Positions 15,892-24,084 of a stretch of DNA of 39,273 bases are shown here, one piece after another. The DNA is from CAADGY01 sp035714225 (GTDB taxonomy: Bacteria > Acidobacteriota > Terriglobia > Bryobacterales > Bryobacteraceae), in assembly GCA_035714225.1 (NCBI GenBank), contig DASTMK010000263.1, positions 1 through 39,273 on the forward strand, written 5' to 3'. The position numbers were made by a program, and so were the translations under genes. Within the stretch, counting starts at the first letter, position 1. Each line of letters starts with the position of its first letter. The notes beneath the pieces were generated by a model. That model was not told the origin of the DNA, did no database searches, and saw only the letters and a list, made by a program, of their open reading frames with translations.

Positions 15892-17172
15892 CTATTTACC
15901 GGACGGGGAATAGCAGCCGAGGCCCATGCTGTAGGCGCGTCTGCCGCGGCCTGCCCGGTAGCGCGGGTCGGGCTCTTTAAACGCGCCCACGAACCACAGC
16001 CGTCCGTCCTTATCGATCTGCGCACCGCCCATACCCGAGGCGGTACGTCCGTCGGCGGTGCGCAGCACTCCCACGTCCTCGCGCCGGCCAGACTTCAGAT
16101 CGTAAGTCACGAGGAACGACGCGCCCATTACATCTTTGGTAACCGCGCCATAATCGAAGTCACCGGCCATCACAGTTATGTAGTATATTTTTCGCTCCTT
16201 CTGAGAAAGGGCCATAGCCAGAGTTGCATAAGGAAGGTTCATCGGATCGCCGTCGCGAACGCCAGGAGCGGCCATGGAGACAAGGGGCGATACCGTCCCT
16301 TCCTGACCTTTATGGGGATCGTACTTAAAGAGCAGATTACTGCCGCCGATGATGCCATAGGCCGCGCGATCCAACGGATCCCATTCGATGATGCGCCACT
16401 GCGCCTTGCGGTCCAGCATGGGATTTGCCATGGTGCGCGACTGGTTAATCAGCGGCAGGCGGATGTGCTCAAAGTCAAAAATGCGGTCCTGTTGGATGTC
16501 GTATTTCCAGATGCGCCCCGGCGGAAAGCTGCCATACACATTTCCGAGGTCGTCCGAGAAGATGGTGCGGCAGACATCCCAACTGTCCACGCGGCCGAGG
16601 TCTTCGGTCCAGTCCTTGTCAATGTGGTACTTGTACAGGTGGCCATTCTCGGCAAGGCCGTAAATGAGCCTGCGCTTAGGATCCATGGTCTGCCCAAGCA
16701 GGCCCCAGAAGCTGTTGATCAATCCGAGTTGCTCCACCTTTCCCGTTTTCATATTGATCCGGTACCAGCGCGGTCCCTTGTAGCTGGCGGCATCGATGGC
16801 CGGCGGGCCGTTGTCCTCGCTCAATGAGCCGAAGTACACCCAGCCGTCCAACTCCTGCATCTGAACGTGGATCTTGCCGTTCGTCCAAATGCCCTTACCG
16901 CGTTCCTCGCTCACTTCGGTCAGGTTGGCCAGGTGGCGCATCTCCCCGGTCGCAGGATCAAACCGGTAGACATTGGCTGCGTCGGCATGCGTGCACAGTC
17001 CCACGTAGATCTTGCCGTCGGAGCCGATATAGAGAGCGCTCCACATCTGAGCGTCTTTATCCACGGTGCTGAAGCGGTAGTGCTTGATCGGCACGAATTT
17101 CGCCCGGTCGTCCGCAAAGCACGATAGTGTCGAGCACAACAGAATGAAGCCTGCAAACATCGCACGGAACAT
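15892..17172 (-). CDS. Secreted beta-propeller-like protein, first of a tandem pair
   Basis: The ATG at 17172 has AAGGAG 6 nt upstream and a signal peptide ending near SCFADD; the product is 426 residues. Blade-like repeats include SDGKIYVGLCTHADAANVYR, WVYFGSLSEDNGP, RLIYGLAENGHLYKYHID, LGNVYGSFPPGRIWKYDIQQ and DGRLWFVGAFKEPDPRYRAG. Patterns such as VYRFDPATGEMRHLANLTEV are shared with the following gene, showing duplication and divergence. The molecular role is unknown: candidates are a lyase on unsaturated uronates, a sugar-binding protein or a quinoprotein-like enzyme. It follows the GH28 gene by 92 bp, the largest gap within this run. Confidence 0.82.
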   Translation of the reverse strand: MFRAMFAGFILLCSTLSCFADDRAKFVPIKHYRFSTVDKDAQMWSALYIGSDGKIYVGLCTHADAANVYRFDPATGEMRHLANLTEVSEERGKGIWTNGKIHVQMQELDGWVYFGSLSEDNGPPAIDAASYKGPRWYRINMKTGKVEQLGLINSFWGLLGQTMDPKRRLIYGLAENGHLYKYHIDKDWTEDLGRVDSWDVCRTIFSDDLGNVYGSFPPGRIWKYDIQQDRIFDFEHIRLPLINQSRTMANPMLDRKAQWRIIEWDPLDRAAYGIIGGSNLLFKYDPHKGQEGTVSPLVSMAAPGVRDGDPMNLPYATLAMALSQKERKIYYITVMAGDFDYGAVTKDVMGASFLVTYDLKSGRREDVGVLRTADGRTASGMGGAQIDKDGRLWFVGAFKEPDPRYRAGRGRRAYSMGLGCYSPSGK

Positions 17173-17237
17173 AGCGCACTCCTTGAATCGGTCTACCTGA
17201 CTTCGCGCCGCATAGCGTGACGGCGGTTCGGCCACGA

Positions 17238-17243
17238 ATTATA
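17238..17243 (-). promoter_or_regulatory. Possible internal promoter -10 box before the propeller pair
   Basis: Minus-strand positions 17243-17238 spell a perfect TATAAT, about 66 nt upstream of the ATG at 17172. No convincing -35 or TGn extension accompanies it. The 92-bp gap is unusually long for this run, so an internal promoter serving the second half is possible but weakly supported. Confidence 0.28.
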
Positions 17244-17264
17244 CGCGTAACTGCCCTGCGCTGG

Positions 17265-18791
17265 CTATTCGATCACGGCGCCGTCTCCGACGTCTTCGCC
17301 GATGCGAACCATGCGCCCTGCCGGAGCAACCTGGTTGTTGCTCAATTGGATACTGCGGCTTGCGGCGCCGGTCACCCGCAGGAAATCCTGAACGGCATGC
17401 GGTGTGCGGGCGCCGCGGACCATGGCTCCAACGACATCGTGAAACCACAGCACGGCTTCCTTGCCATGCACGCTATCGGCGCGGAAACCGTCCAGATCCA
17501 ATTCGCGGACATCGTGGAAGATCATCGCGGGCCTCACGTCGGGCTCCTCCGTCCTGAGTTGCAGACTCCTCATGGTCAAACCTTCCACGTGGCGCACGAA
17601 GAACCCGTGCGACGGCAGTTTGCCGAACATCCTCGCCTCGGGGTACTTGTCCTCCTGCTCCGGGACGTCCAACAGCCCCCTTACTTCCTGCTCTCCGCCT
17701 TTCATGGTGATATTGATGCCGGTGAGGCTTACGTTCTGCACGCGATGCCCCGGCAAACCCGTGACAGAACTGCTCATCGTTCCGCCGGCCGCTATGACAT
17801 TATTGATCGAAACATTCCGCAGACTGCCGGTAGTGGGAACCGCCTGTCCGCGTCCGCGATTGCCCAGCCGGATGAAGATCGGCGTGTCCACATCCCGCAT
17901 GGTGATGTTTGAAACCACCACGCCGTCGGTTACCGCGCCATCCACCATCTCAACGGCAATTCCGGAGATGGGACGTTGGACCGTGTCCGGCTTGCCGTAT
18001 ATTGCGCAGTTCGTCACGGATATGTTGCGGAAGTCCCCTCGGCTCTCGGTGCCCATCTTGAAGGCGTTGCACCTTGTGGTCAGAACACAGTTGGTGATGG
18101 TGATGTTCTCGCTGGGCAGTATCTTGCCGCCTCGTTGTCCAGTGGTCTTGATGACAATGGCATCGTCGCCGGTATCGATAAACGAATCGGCGATCAGAAC
18201 GTTGCGGCTGGAGTCCGGGTCAATGCCGTCCGTGTTGGGACCACGCGGGTCGGCGATGATCCGAATGCCGCGGATGAGCACGCCATCGCACTCCAACGGG
18301 TGAATAGCCCACCCCGGCGCCTGACGAATAGACACATCCTGCACGCGCACATTTCGCGAGTTGACGAACTCAAGAAGCGGACTCGGCCTTCCCGGCATCG
18401 CCTTGTAAGAGCGCCGCCCGGTCTGTTTATCCCACCAGGTGTCGCCGTTTCCGTTGATGGTTCCCTGCCCTTCCACGGCGATATTTTCGGCGTCCACCGC
18501 GTAGATCAGGCGGCGCGGGTTGTAATCCTCGGCTCGTTTGCTCGCCCACAGGGTAGCGCCCGGATACAGGCGCAGCGACACGTTGCTCTTCAAAACGAGG
18601 GTGCCGCTCAGGTAATTGCCGGCCGGAAGGACCACAACGCCGCCACCGGCGCTGAAGGCGGCATCGATGGCTTTCTGGATGGCCGGAGAATCTAAAGTGA
18701 CCCCGTCTCCCTTTGCGCCGTGCGCGCGCACGTCGAATGTTTGTGCGGCGGCGGCCGCGGCGAACAACATCACGATTGCAGACGTTTTCAT
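17265..18791 (-). CDS. Secreted GH28 polygalacturonase-like enzyme, second of a tandem pair
   Basis: The start at 18791 has AAAGGAG 5 nt upstream and a short signal peptide (MKTSAIVMLFAAAAAAQ). The 508-residue product opens with FDVRAHGAKGDGVTLDSPAI, the conserved N-terminal turn of right-handed beta-helix pectinases. The GH28 catalytic motifs are NTDGID (Asp188) and DTGDDAIVIKT (Asp209/Asp210), followed by KMGTESRGDFRNI. These acids hydrolyse alpha-1,4-galacturonosyl or related linkages by inversion. The Ser-Arg-Gly in the third motif differs from Ser-His-Gly in the upstream paralogue, which may change subsite preference. Polygalacturonase, rhamnogalacturonase or exo-acting forms cannot be separated by eye. 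Confidence 0.92.
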   Translation of the reverse strand: MKTSAIVMLFAAAAAAQTFDVRAHGAKGDGVTLDSPAIQKAIDAAFSAGGGVVVLPAGNYLSGTLVLKSNVSLRLYPGATLWASKRAEDYNPRRLIYAVDAENIAVEGQGTINGNGDTWWDKQTGRRSYKAMPGRPSPLLEFVNSRNVRVQDVSIRQAPGWAIHPLECDGVLIRGIRIIADPRGPNTDGIDPDSSRNVLIADSFIDTGDDAIVIKTTGQRGGKILPSENITITNCVLTTRCNAFKMGTESRGDFRNISVTNCAIYGKPDTVQRPISGIAVEMVDGAVTDGVVVSNITMRDVDTPIFIRLGNRGRGQAVPTTGSLRNVSINNVIAAGGTMSSSVTGLPGHRVQNVSLTGINITMKGGEQEVRGLLDVPEQEDKYPEARMFGKLPSHGFFVRHVEGLTMRSLQLRTEEPDVRPAMIFHDVRELDLDGFRADSVHGKEAVLWFHDVVGAMVRGARTPHAVQDFLRVTGAASRSIQLSNNQVAPAGRMVRIGEDVGDGAVIE

Positions 18792-18801
18792 GTGCGCTCC
18801 T

Positions 18802-20328
18802 TTACTTCCCATGAATATGGGTACGACCGCCCAATCGTTCGCGCGCATTCCGGAGGTCGTTCCCTTCGAGGACCAATTCGTCCGCGGAAACTCCGCGGAC
18901 GGAAGCGAAGGCTCCCGCGCCTGCCGCTGCGACGCTGCCGGAGATGAAGACGTTCTTCGCGTGATCGAGTCCGAATACGGCGAGAGAACCGTCCGGTTTC
19001 GCTTGCCGGCCGTGAAAGCCGGAAACGATCAGGTCCTCCACGCCCTTCGCGTAGACGGCATGCCGCTCCAGGAGCGGCGCGTCCGCGGCCCACACTAACT
19101 TAAGGTCGCGCAGATGCAGTCCCCGCACATTCGCGAAGACCCAAGCGGCGGGAACGGAACTGTAGTCGGCTTCCGGCTCCACTCTCCCCACGTTGCTGCT
19201 GCCCCGCGGCTTCGACATCTTCTCCACCGGTTCGAAGCCGGTAACACGCATGGTTACGCCGCGAAACGCCACGTCCTCCACGGGTTGGTCCGGCATGCCG
19301 CCGACAAGCACGCGCCCCTTCGTAGCCAGCATGAGATCGCTGAAGTTGATCCGCCTGACCCGGCTCTGCCGCGAGTCCGGAAAACGCTTTTCCAAATCGA
19401 TGTAGATCGGGTACTCAGCGGAATTCGGGTGCGTGGGGAACGTCTCGATGCTGATGTTGGAGAAGCTGACATCCTCGAAAACGCCGCCGTCTTTCGCATA
19501 GATCGCCAGGCCGACGCGCGTCTTGCGAATTACGATATTCGAAAACACGATGTGGCGGAAGTCGCCGTGGCTCTCGGTCCCGAGTTTCAGGGCTGCATCG
19601 TCGCTTACGAGCACGCAATTGTTCACAATCACGTTCTCGCAGGCTCGCGCCGGCATGCCGGCCCTCCCGGTGGTCTTCAGCACGATGCAATCGTCGCCGG
19701 TCTCGATATAGCTATCGGCGATGATCACGTGGCGGCTGGAGTCGGGATCGATTCCATCGGTGTTCGGGCCCTGCATGGGGCTGATGATGGAAATTCCGCG
19801 GATTTCGACGCGCTCGCAATTCAGCGGGTGAATGCCCCATCCGGGTGTGTTTCGAATACGAACGTCGCGGATGCGGACGTCCCTGCAATCCACGAGTTCG
19901 ATCAAAGGGCTGGGGCGCCGCTTATGGGGCTTGAAATCCGGGTACCAGAACGCATCGCCGTTTCCTTCGATCCTGCCGGGACCTTCGATGCCGATGTTCT
20001 CCGCGCCTTTGGCATAAATCAGGTGATTCGGCTGATAATCCTCTATCTTGCGGCTTCCCGCCAAGGTTGCGCCGCCGCTCAGATAGAGAGTGACGTTGCT
20101 CTTCAGTACGAGCGTTCCGCTCAAAAAAGTTCCAGCGGGAAGATGTACTGTTCCCCCGCCGGCGCGCGCGCAGGCGTCGATCGCCTGCTGGATGGCCCTC
20201 GTATCGTTCGTCTTGCCGTCGCCGGTGGCGCCGTGGGCCCTGACATCGAAAACACCTGGGGGCGCCTGCTGAGCCGCGGCCGCGGCCGCGGCCCAGCAGA
20301 CGAGGCACATTAACCAGGAAGCTTTCAT
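18802..20328 (-). CDS. Secreted GH28 polygalacturonase-like enzyme, first of a tandem pair
   Basis: This 508-residue protein starts with a signal peptide (MKASWLMCLVCWAAAAAAAQ) after an AGGA element. VFDVRAHGATGDGKTNDTRA begins the beta-helix. Catalytic signatures are PNTDGIDPDSSRH (Asp191), ETGDDCIVLKTTG (Asp212/Asp213) and LGTESHGDFRHI, followed by IYIDLEKRFPD. It has exactly the same length as the next gene and aligns along its whole length, so the pair arose by tandem duplication. It follows the TonB-dependent receptor by 12 bp and precedes its paralogue by 10 bp. That places depolymerase and importer on one transcript. Galacturonan or rhamnogalacturonan is the likely substrate. Confidence 0.93.
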   Translation of the reverse strand: MKASWLMCLVCWAAAAAAAQQAPPGVFDVRAHGATGDGKTNDTRAIQQAIDACARAGGGTVHLPAGTFLSGTLVLKSNVTLYLSGGATLAGSRKIEDYQPNHLIYAKGAENIGIEGPGRIEGNGDAFWYPDFKPHKRRPSPLIELVDCRDVRIRDVRIRNTPGWGIHPLNCERVEIRGISIISPMQGPNTDGIDPDSSRHVIIADSYIETGDDCIVLKTTGRAGMPARACENVIVNNCVLVSDDAALKLGTESHGDFRHIVFSNIVIRKTRVGLAIYAKDGGVFEDVSFSNISIETFPTHPNSAEYPIYIDLEKRFPDSRQSRVRRINFSDLMLATKGRVLVGGMPDQPVEDVAFRGVTMRVTGFEPVEKMSKPRGSSNVGRVEPEADYSSVPAAWVFANVRGLHLRDLKLVWAADAPLLERHAVYAKGVEDLIVSGFHGRQAKPDGSLAVFGLDHAKNVFISGSVAAAGAGAFASVRGVSADELVLEGNDLRNARERLGGRTHIHGK

Positions 20329-20340
20329 GCCGTTTCCTGG

Positions 20341-23300
20341 CTACCAGGAAAGCCGCCCTGCGAGTTGAATCTCGCGCGGGCCCTCCGTCGTAGAAGTGAT
20401 GCGGCCGAAACTGGCATTGGTGACCGTAGTGTTCGGCGAGCCCAGGTGCGTGGTATTGAAGGCGTTGTAGAATTCGGCCGAGAACCGGAACTGAACACGC
20501 TCCTTAATCGGAAAGCTTTTCGCGAGCGTGAAATCCCACTTCCTGGTTCCGGCCGCCCGCAGATCCACGATGCGCGAGGAGAGCTGGCGCAAGGTGAACG
20601 GCTCCTGTGGAACGAACTGCGTCACGTCGAACCACTCGTCCACGGTCCGGGGGTTGTCCTCCGACCGGAACAGGCGTTCTCCGGCAACGCTGAGGGCCGC
20701 ACCGGATTGGAACGTCCCCACCCAGTTGAGCTGCCATCCTCCGAGAACATGTCCCACCACAGGATGAGCGCCACTCAGGAACCGGCGCCCTTTTCCGAAC
20801 GGCATTTCGTAAATGCCATGCACGACAAAGCGCTGCGGCCGGTCCGAGTTGGAGATCACGCGTTCCGGCTTGGCGTCGTTGGAGTTCAGGTACGAAGTCG
20901 CTTCCATGAGCTTCGATACCGTGTAGATGGCGCCGAAATAGAGGCCTTGCGCCATGCGCCGGGTAACCTGGAGTTGCATCGAGTCGTAATGAGACCGGCC
21001 ATAAGGCAGAACGGCCTCTGTAAGCCCGGTGAAATGCGGGAAGGGCCGCAGCAACTGCGACACCGTGGTGGTCCGTTGGCTCAGGGAGCTGGTCGAGTCT
21101 GTCACCACACCGTAGAACGGGTTGGGGACGCTGGCGTTCAGCCGGGTCCTCAATGATAAGTATTCGTTCGGATACTGGTTCAAGCCGCGGGTCATCGCAA
21201 GCCTCTGAGACACGTTGCCGGAGTAGCTCGCATCCACGGACACCTGTGCCGGCAACACGAACTGGAAACCCATCGAGAACTGTTGGCTCATGCCGTTGAG
21301 ATATCTGGGCACGGTGCCTGCGGGCGCTCTACCCGCCGTAAGGCTCTGCCCAACGCCCGTCATCAGCCCGTTGGCGTTTCCGGGCGGCATGCTCAGGCCA
21401 TTTGGAAATGGATCGGAAAGCAGGTGAAAAGGAGTGAGATTGTTGTCGAGCGATGTGATCATTCGCGTGGCTAGGCTGAAACCGTCCGCCCGGAAGTTAC
21501 TCACGTTGTTCGGAACGTAAAACATGCCGTAACCGCCGCGCCACACGATCCAATCGGTCACGCGGTATGCAAAGCCGAAACGCGGCGCATACATGAGCGC
21601 GGACGTCTTCAGGTTTCCCCGCGGGACGCCGCCGGTGTTCAGGAATCCGAGTCCGCCCTTTACCGAAAGGGACGCGAGTTCGGGAATCGGACTCTGGGCG
21701 TAATTTGCGGCCGCGGCGGATTCGATGGGACTGGCCACATCGAAATCGAATCCCGCGCTTCCCTGGTTGAATCGTTCAGTGACAGGCCCTTCGTGCTCGA
21801 AACGAAGCCCCAGGTTGAGCGTCAGCCGGTTGGTGGCCTTCCAGTCGTCCTGGACGTAGAAGGAGAGGTACGTATTCTGCAGCGCCATCGACGCATTCAT
21901 ATCCGCAAACCCGCTCGCCGGGGCGCCCAGGAGAAAAGACGCCACGTCGTGGCCCGCCGTCGTGGTGCTGCGCGTTGGGTCCGGACCGCGGGTGAATACA
22001 CGGTTAAAGTCGAACCGTCCGCTTGAGCGGCCCGGCTGAAAGCTGTTCGACTGCGCGAGCTGATAACGGAATCCGTATTTCAGCGCGTGGCGGTTCATCG
22101 TGGTGTGGAAATTGACCAGCGGGTTGTACTGATTGACGACGTTCCTCTGCGCTTGCCGGCCGGCCCCGAGATGCTGGACGTCTCCGCTCATTTGAAAGCG
22201 CGGAAAATTCGCGAAGGCAATCGAATTCGCGAAGCTCGCCGGAAAGCCTAGCGTCGCGATGTCGAAACCCTCGCCGAACATGAACTCGCCATCGAAATAG
22301 CGCGTGAATCCGGCGCGGACGTCCATGACGATGCGCGGGCTGACGATCCAGGTATAGCCGGCGCCCGCCGCGATATTGCCGCGGGCGAAAACATCCTGTC
22401 CGCTGGTGGGATTGCCCGCCGGGCGGGAGGCTTCGCCATAGAAGGGGGCGCTCGGGTCGGTTCGATGATTCCATCCGAACCGCAGGAAGAGATTGTGCGC
22501 CGGCCCGATCTGATGGTCGCCTCGAGCGGACACGCTGGCCCATCTGAGCTCGTTCATATTCGGGATGTCGAAATTCTCCAGATTCGAAGCTGTCGGCGTG
22601 ACGTTCGGCATCGGGTAGTATTTCATGGCCGCCACAGCCACCGGGTCAAGGCGGCTGGCGGGAATGATATTACCCGGGAACGGAGATCTCACGTATCCGG
22701 AGCCGCTGGGCTGCGTCGTGGCCGGATCGAAGATCGTCAACGGCTGCCCGCCTTGGGCGAACGAGCGCGTGAAGTCTCCATTGCGCTCCAACGCAGAGGG
22801 CACGATGGCTCGCGACCGGCCGACGCCGACGCTGCGATGCCCCTCGAAGTTCGTGTGGAAATGGGTGCGGTCGCGGCCGTCATACAGCTTCGGAAGATAC
22901 ACCGGACCGCCCACGTTGAAACCGTATGTGTTGCGCTTGCGTTCGGCTTTCGGATTCCCGTTGCGGTTATTGAAGAAGCTGTTCGCGTTGAGGTTGTCGT
23001 TGCGATGGAACCAATAGACGCTGCCCTGCAGTTCGTTTGTGCCCCCTCTGGTGGAGACGTTCACGAAGGCCGCGCCCGAGTGGCCGTATTCCGCGTCAAA
23101 TGCGTTGGTCTGGACGCGCATTTCCTGCACGGCTTCCGGCGGAGGACTGAAACTGACCGTCTGGATGCGCATGTTCGGAATGCCATCCAGGAGAAATTCC
23201 GAACTGCTCTCGGAGCCGCCGGCGGCAAAATCCGAAGGCCCGTTGTTATCCCATTGGTTGATGTCGGCCGAGCCGCGCATGTGCTGAACGCCGGCTGCCA

Positions 23301-23772
23301 GCGTGAGGAAAGCGTATGGGTTGCGGCTAATCAGCGGCAGTTCGGCAATGACCTGCGTATTCACCGAAGTGCCGAGCGCGCCGGTTTCCGTGCGAAGCAG
23401 CGGACTCTCCCCGGTGACCGTGACGGATTCGGTCAGTTCGCCCACCTCCATTGTCGCGTTGAGCGTGGTGGTTTCGCCGGTTTCAAGGAGAATGCCGTCC
23501 CGGACGAATTTCTTGAAGCCTCCCGATTCGATTTCCAGCCGGTACGTGCCAAAGTCGAGGAGCGCGAACCGGTACAGGCCGGTTACGTCGCTGCCCGTCT
23601 CTCGCACCAGACCGGTAGCGGTATTGACGAGCCGAAGCTTCGCGCCAGGTATCGCGGAACCACTGGAGTCGTAAACGACCCCCGTGAGATTGCTCTTGTT
23701 CACCTGTCCGGACGCAGATGCCAGGAAGCACAAACCTGCCATCCCCGCCAACAAATATTTCCGAATGTGCAT
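20341..23772 (-). CDS. TonB-dependent receptor (Oar/SusC-like) with carboxypeptidase regulatory-like domain
   Basis: The 1143-residue outer-membrane receptor has a signal peptide ending near SASGQ. A carboxypeptidase-regulatory-like domain follows (SNLTGVVYDSSGSAIPGAKL, then LRETGSDVTGLYRFALL in the same fold). The plug domain includes TESVTVTGESPLLRTETGAL and ELPLISRNPYAFLTLAAG, with DGIPNMR in the position of SusC DGVP-type motifs. The remaining 850 residues are barrel strands, ending in QLAGRLSW with the terminal aromatic typical of outer-membrane barrels. It would import large oligosaccharides energised by TonB. There is no SusD gene, as is usual for acidobacterial receptors of this class. 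It leads the 16-kb glycan run and has its own promoter. Confidence 0.93.
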   Translation of the reverse strand: MHIRKYLLAGMAGLCFLASASGQVNKSNLTGVVYDSSGSAIPGAKLRLVNTATGLVRETGSDVTGLYRFALLDFGTYRLEIESGGFKKFVRDGILLETGETTTLNATMEVGELTESVTVTGESPLLRTETGALGTSVNTQVIAELPLISRNPYAFLTLAAGVQHMRGSADINQWDNNGPSDFAAGGSESSSEFLLDGIPNMRIQTVSFSPPPEAVQEMRVQTNAFDAEYGHSGAAFVNVSTRGGTNELQGSVYWFHRNDNLNANSFFNNRNGNPKAERKRNTYGFNVGGPVYLPKLYDGRDRTHFHTNFEGHRSVGVGRSRAIVPSALERNGDFTRSFAQGGQPLTIFDPATTQPSGSGYVRSPFPGNIIPASRLDPVAVAAMKYYPMPNVTPTASNLENFDIPNMNELRWASVSARGDHQIGPAHNLFLRFGWNHRTDPSAPFYGEASRPAGNPTSGQDVFARGNIAAGAGYTWIVSPRIVMDVRAGFTRYFDGEFMFGEGFDIATLGFPASFANSIAFANFPRFQMSGDVQHLGAGRQAQRNVVNQYNPLVNFHTTMNRHALKYGFRYQLAQSNSFQPGRSSGRFDFNRVFTRGPDPTRSTTTAGHDVASFLLGAPASGFADMNASMALQNTYLSFYVQDDWKATNRLTLNLGLRFEHEGPVTERFNQGSAGFDFDVASPIESAAAANYAQSPIPELASLSVKGGLGFLNTGGVPRGNLKTSALMYAPRFGFAYRVTDWIVWRGGYGMFYVPNNVSNFRADGFSLATRMITSLDNNLTPFHLLSDPFPNGLSMPPGNANGLMTGVGQSLTAGRAPAGTVPRYLNGMSQQFSMGFQFVLPAQVSVDASYSGNVSQRLAMTRGLNQYPNEYLSLRTRLNASVPNPFYGVVTDSTSSLSQRTTTVSQLLRPFPHFTGLTEAVLPYGRSHYDSMQLQVTRRMAQGLYFGAIYTVSKLMEATSYLNSNDAKPERVISNSDRPQRFVVHGIYEMPFGKGRRFLSGAHPVVGHVLGGWQLNWVGTFQSGAALSVAGERLFRSEDNPRTVDEWFDVTQFVPQEPFTLRQLSSRIVDLRAAGTRKWDFTLAKSFPIKERVQFRFSAEFYNAFNTTHLGSPNTTVTNASFGRITSTTEGPREIQLAGRLSW

Positions 23773-23945
23773 ACGTTTTCACCCCTGCGAGGTTTCACAC
23801 CTCAGTTCGAAATCACGCGATCGTTTGGACCGGGACCGCTGTCACATAGCCCGCAGTCCGTAAAACCCTTCACGTGATGCTGGATAATCGTTTCGCCCGC
23901 GCCCCATGACTCACGGCGAAGACGCTCCTACCATTTCTGGCATCG
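23773..23945 (-). other. Untranslated leader of the receptor operon with a small hairpin before the RBS
   Basis: From the predicted transcription start near 23938 to the ATG at 23772 is a leader of about 165 nt without a convincing coding sequence. GAGGT (23789-23793) and ACCTC (23799-23803) form a five-pair hairpin with loop TTCAC. It lies directly upstream of the AGGGG ribosome-binding element, so it could influence initiation. I recognise no known riboswitch class. Confidence 0.4.
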
Positions 23946-23974
23946 ATTGTAGATCCGCCCTGTTGCACGATCAA
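23946..23974 (-). promoter_or_regulatory. Sigma70-like promoter of the receptor/GH28 operon
   Basis: On the minus strand TTGATC (23974-23969) and TACAAT (23951-23946) are separated by exactly 17 nt. They match the sigma70 consensus in 4 of 6 and 5 of 6 positions. The site lies about 175 bp upstream of the receptor ATG. The repeated 13-mer at 23978-23990 sits immediately upstream of the -35 box, where an activator or repressor could act. Confidence 0.6.
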
Positions 23975-23977
23975 GGT

Positions 23978-23990
23978 ACTTAAATGCCCT
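23978..23990. repeat. 13-bp intergenic motif, copy 1 (candidate operator)
   Basis: ACTTAAATGCCCT on the plus strand, identical to 26774-26786, just upstream of the receptor operon's -35 box. A/T-rich 13-mers are rarer than average in this G+C-rich DNA, and both copies are upstream of genes. Some 13-mer matches are expected by chance in a window this long, so the assignment is tentative. Confidence 0.35.
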
Positions 23991-24084
23991 TTCATGAACT
24001 TTTTTGGCGTCCCGTCCGCTTCGCCGGGGCTGGTCGGGTAGTTTAACGAATCCCAAGCCGTGTGCCCTGTTGGGCGTAGCTCTG

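Noticed and set aside
22465..23877. A 470-residue open frame on the plus strand
   Set aside because: It lies antisense to the receptor gene, is Arg/His/Val-rich with no recognisable motif, and is explained by G+C-rich codon bias of the real gene.
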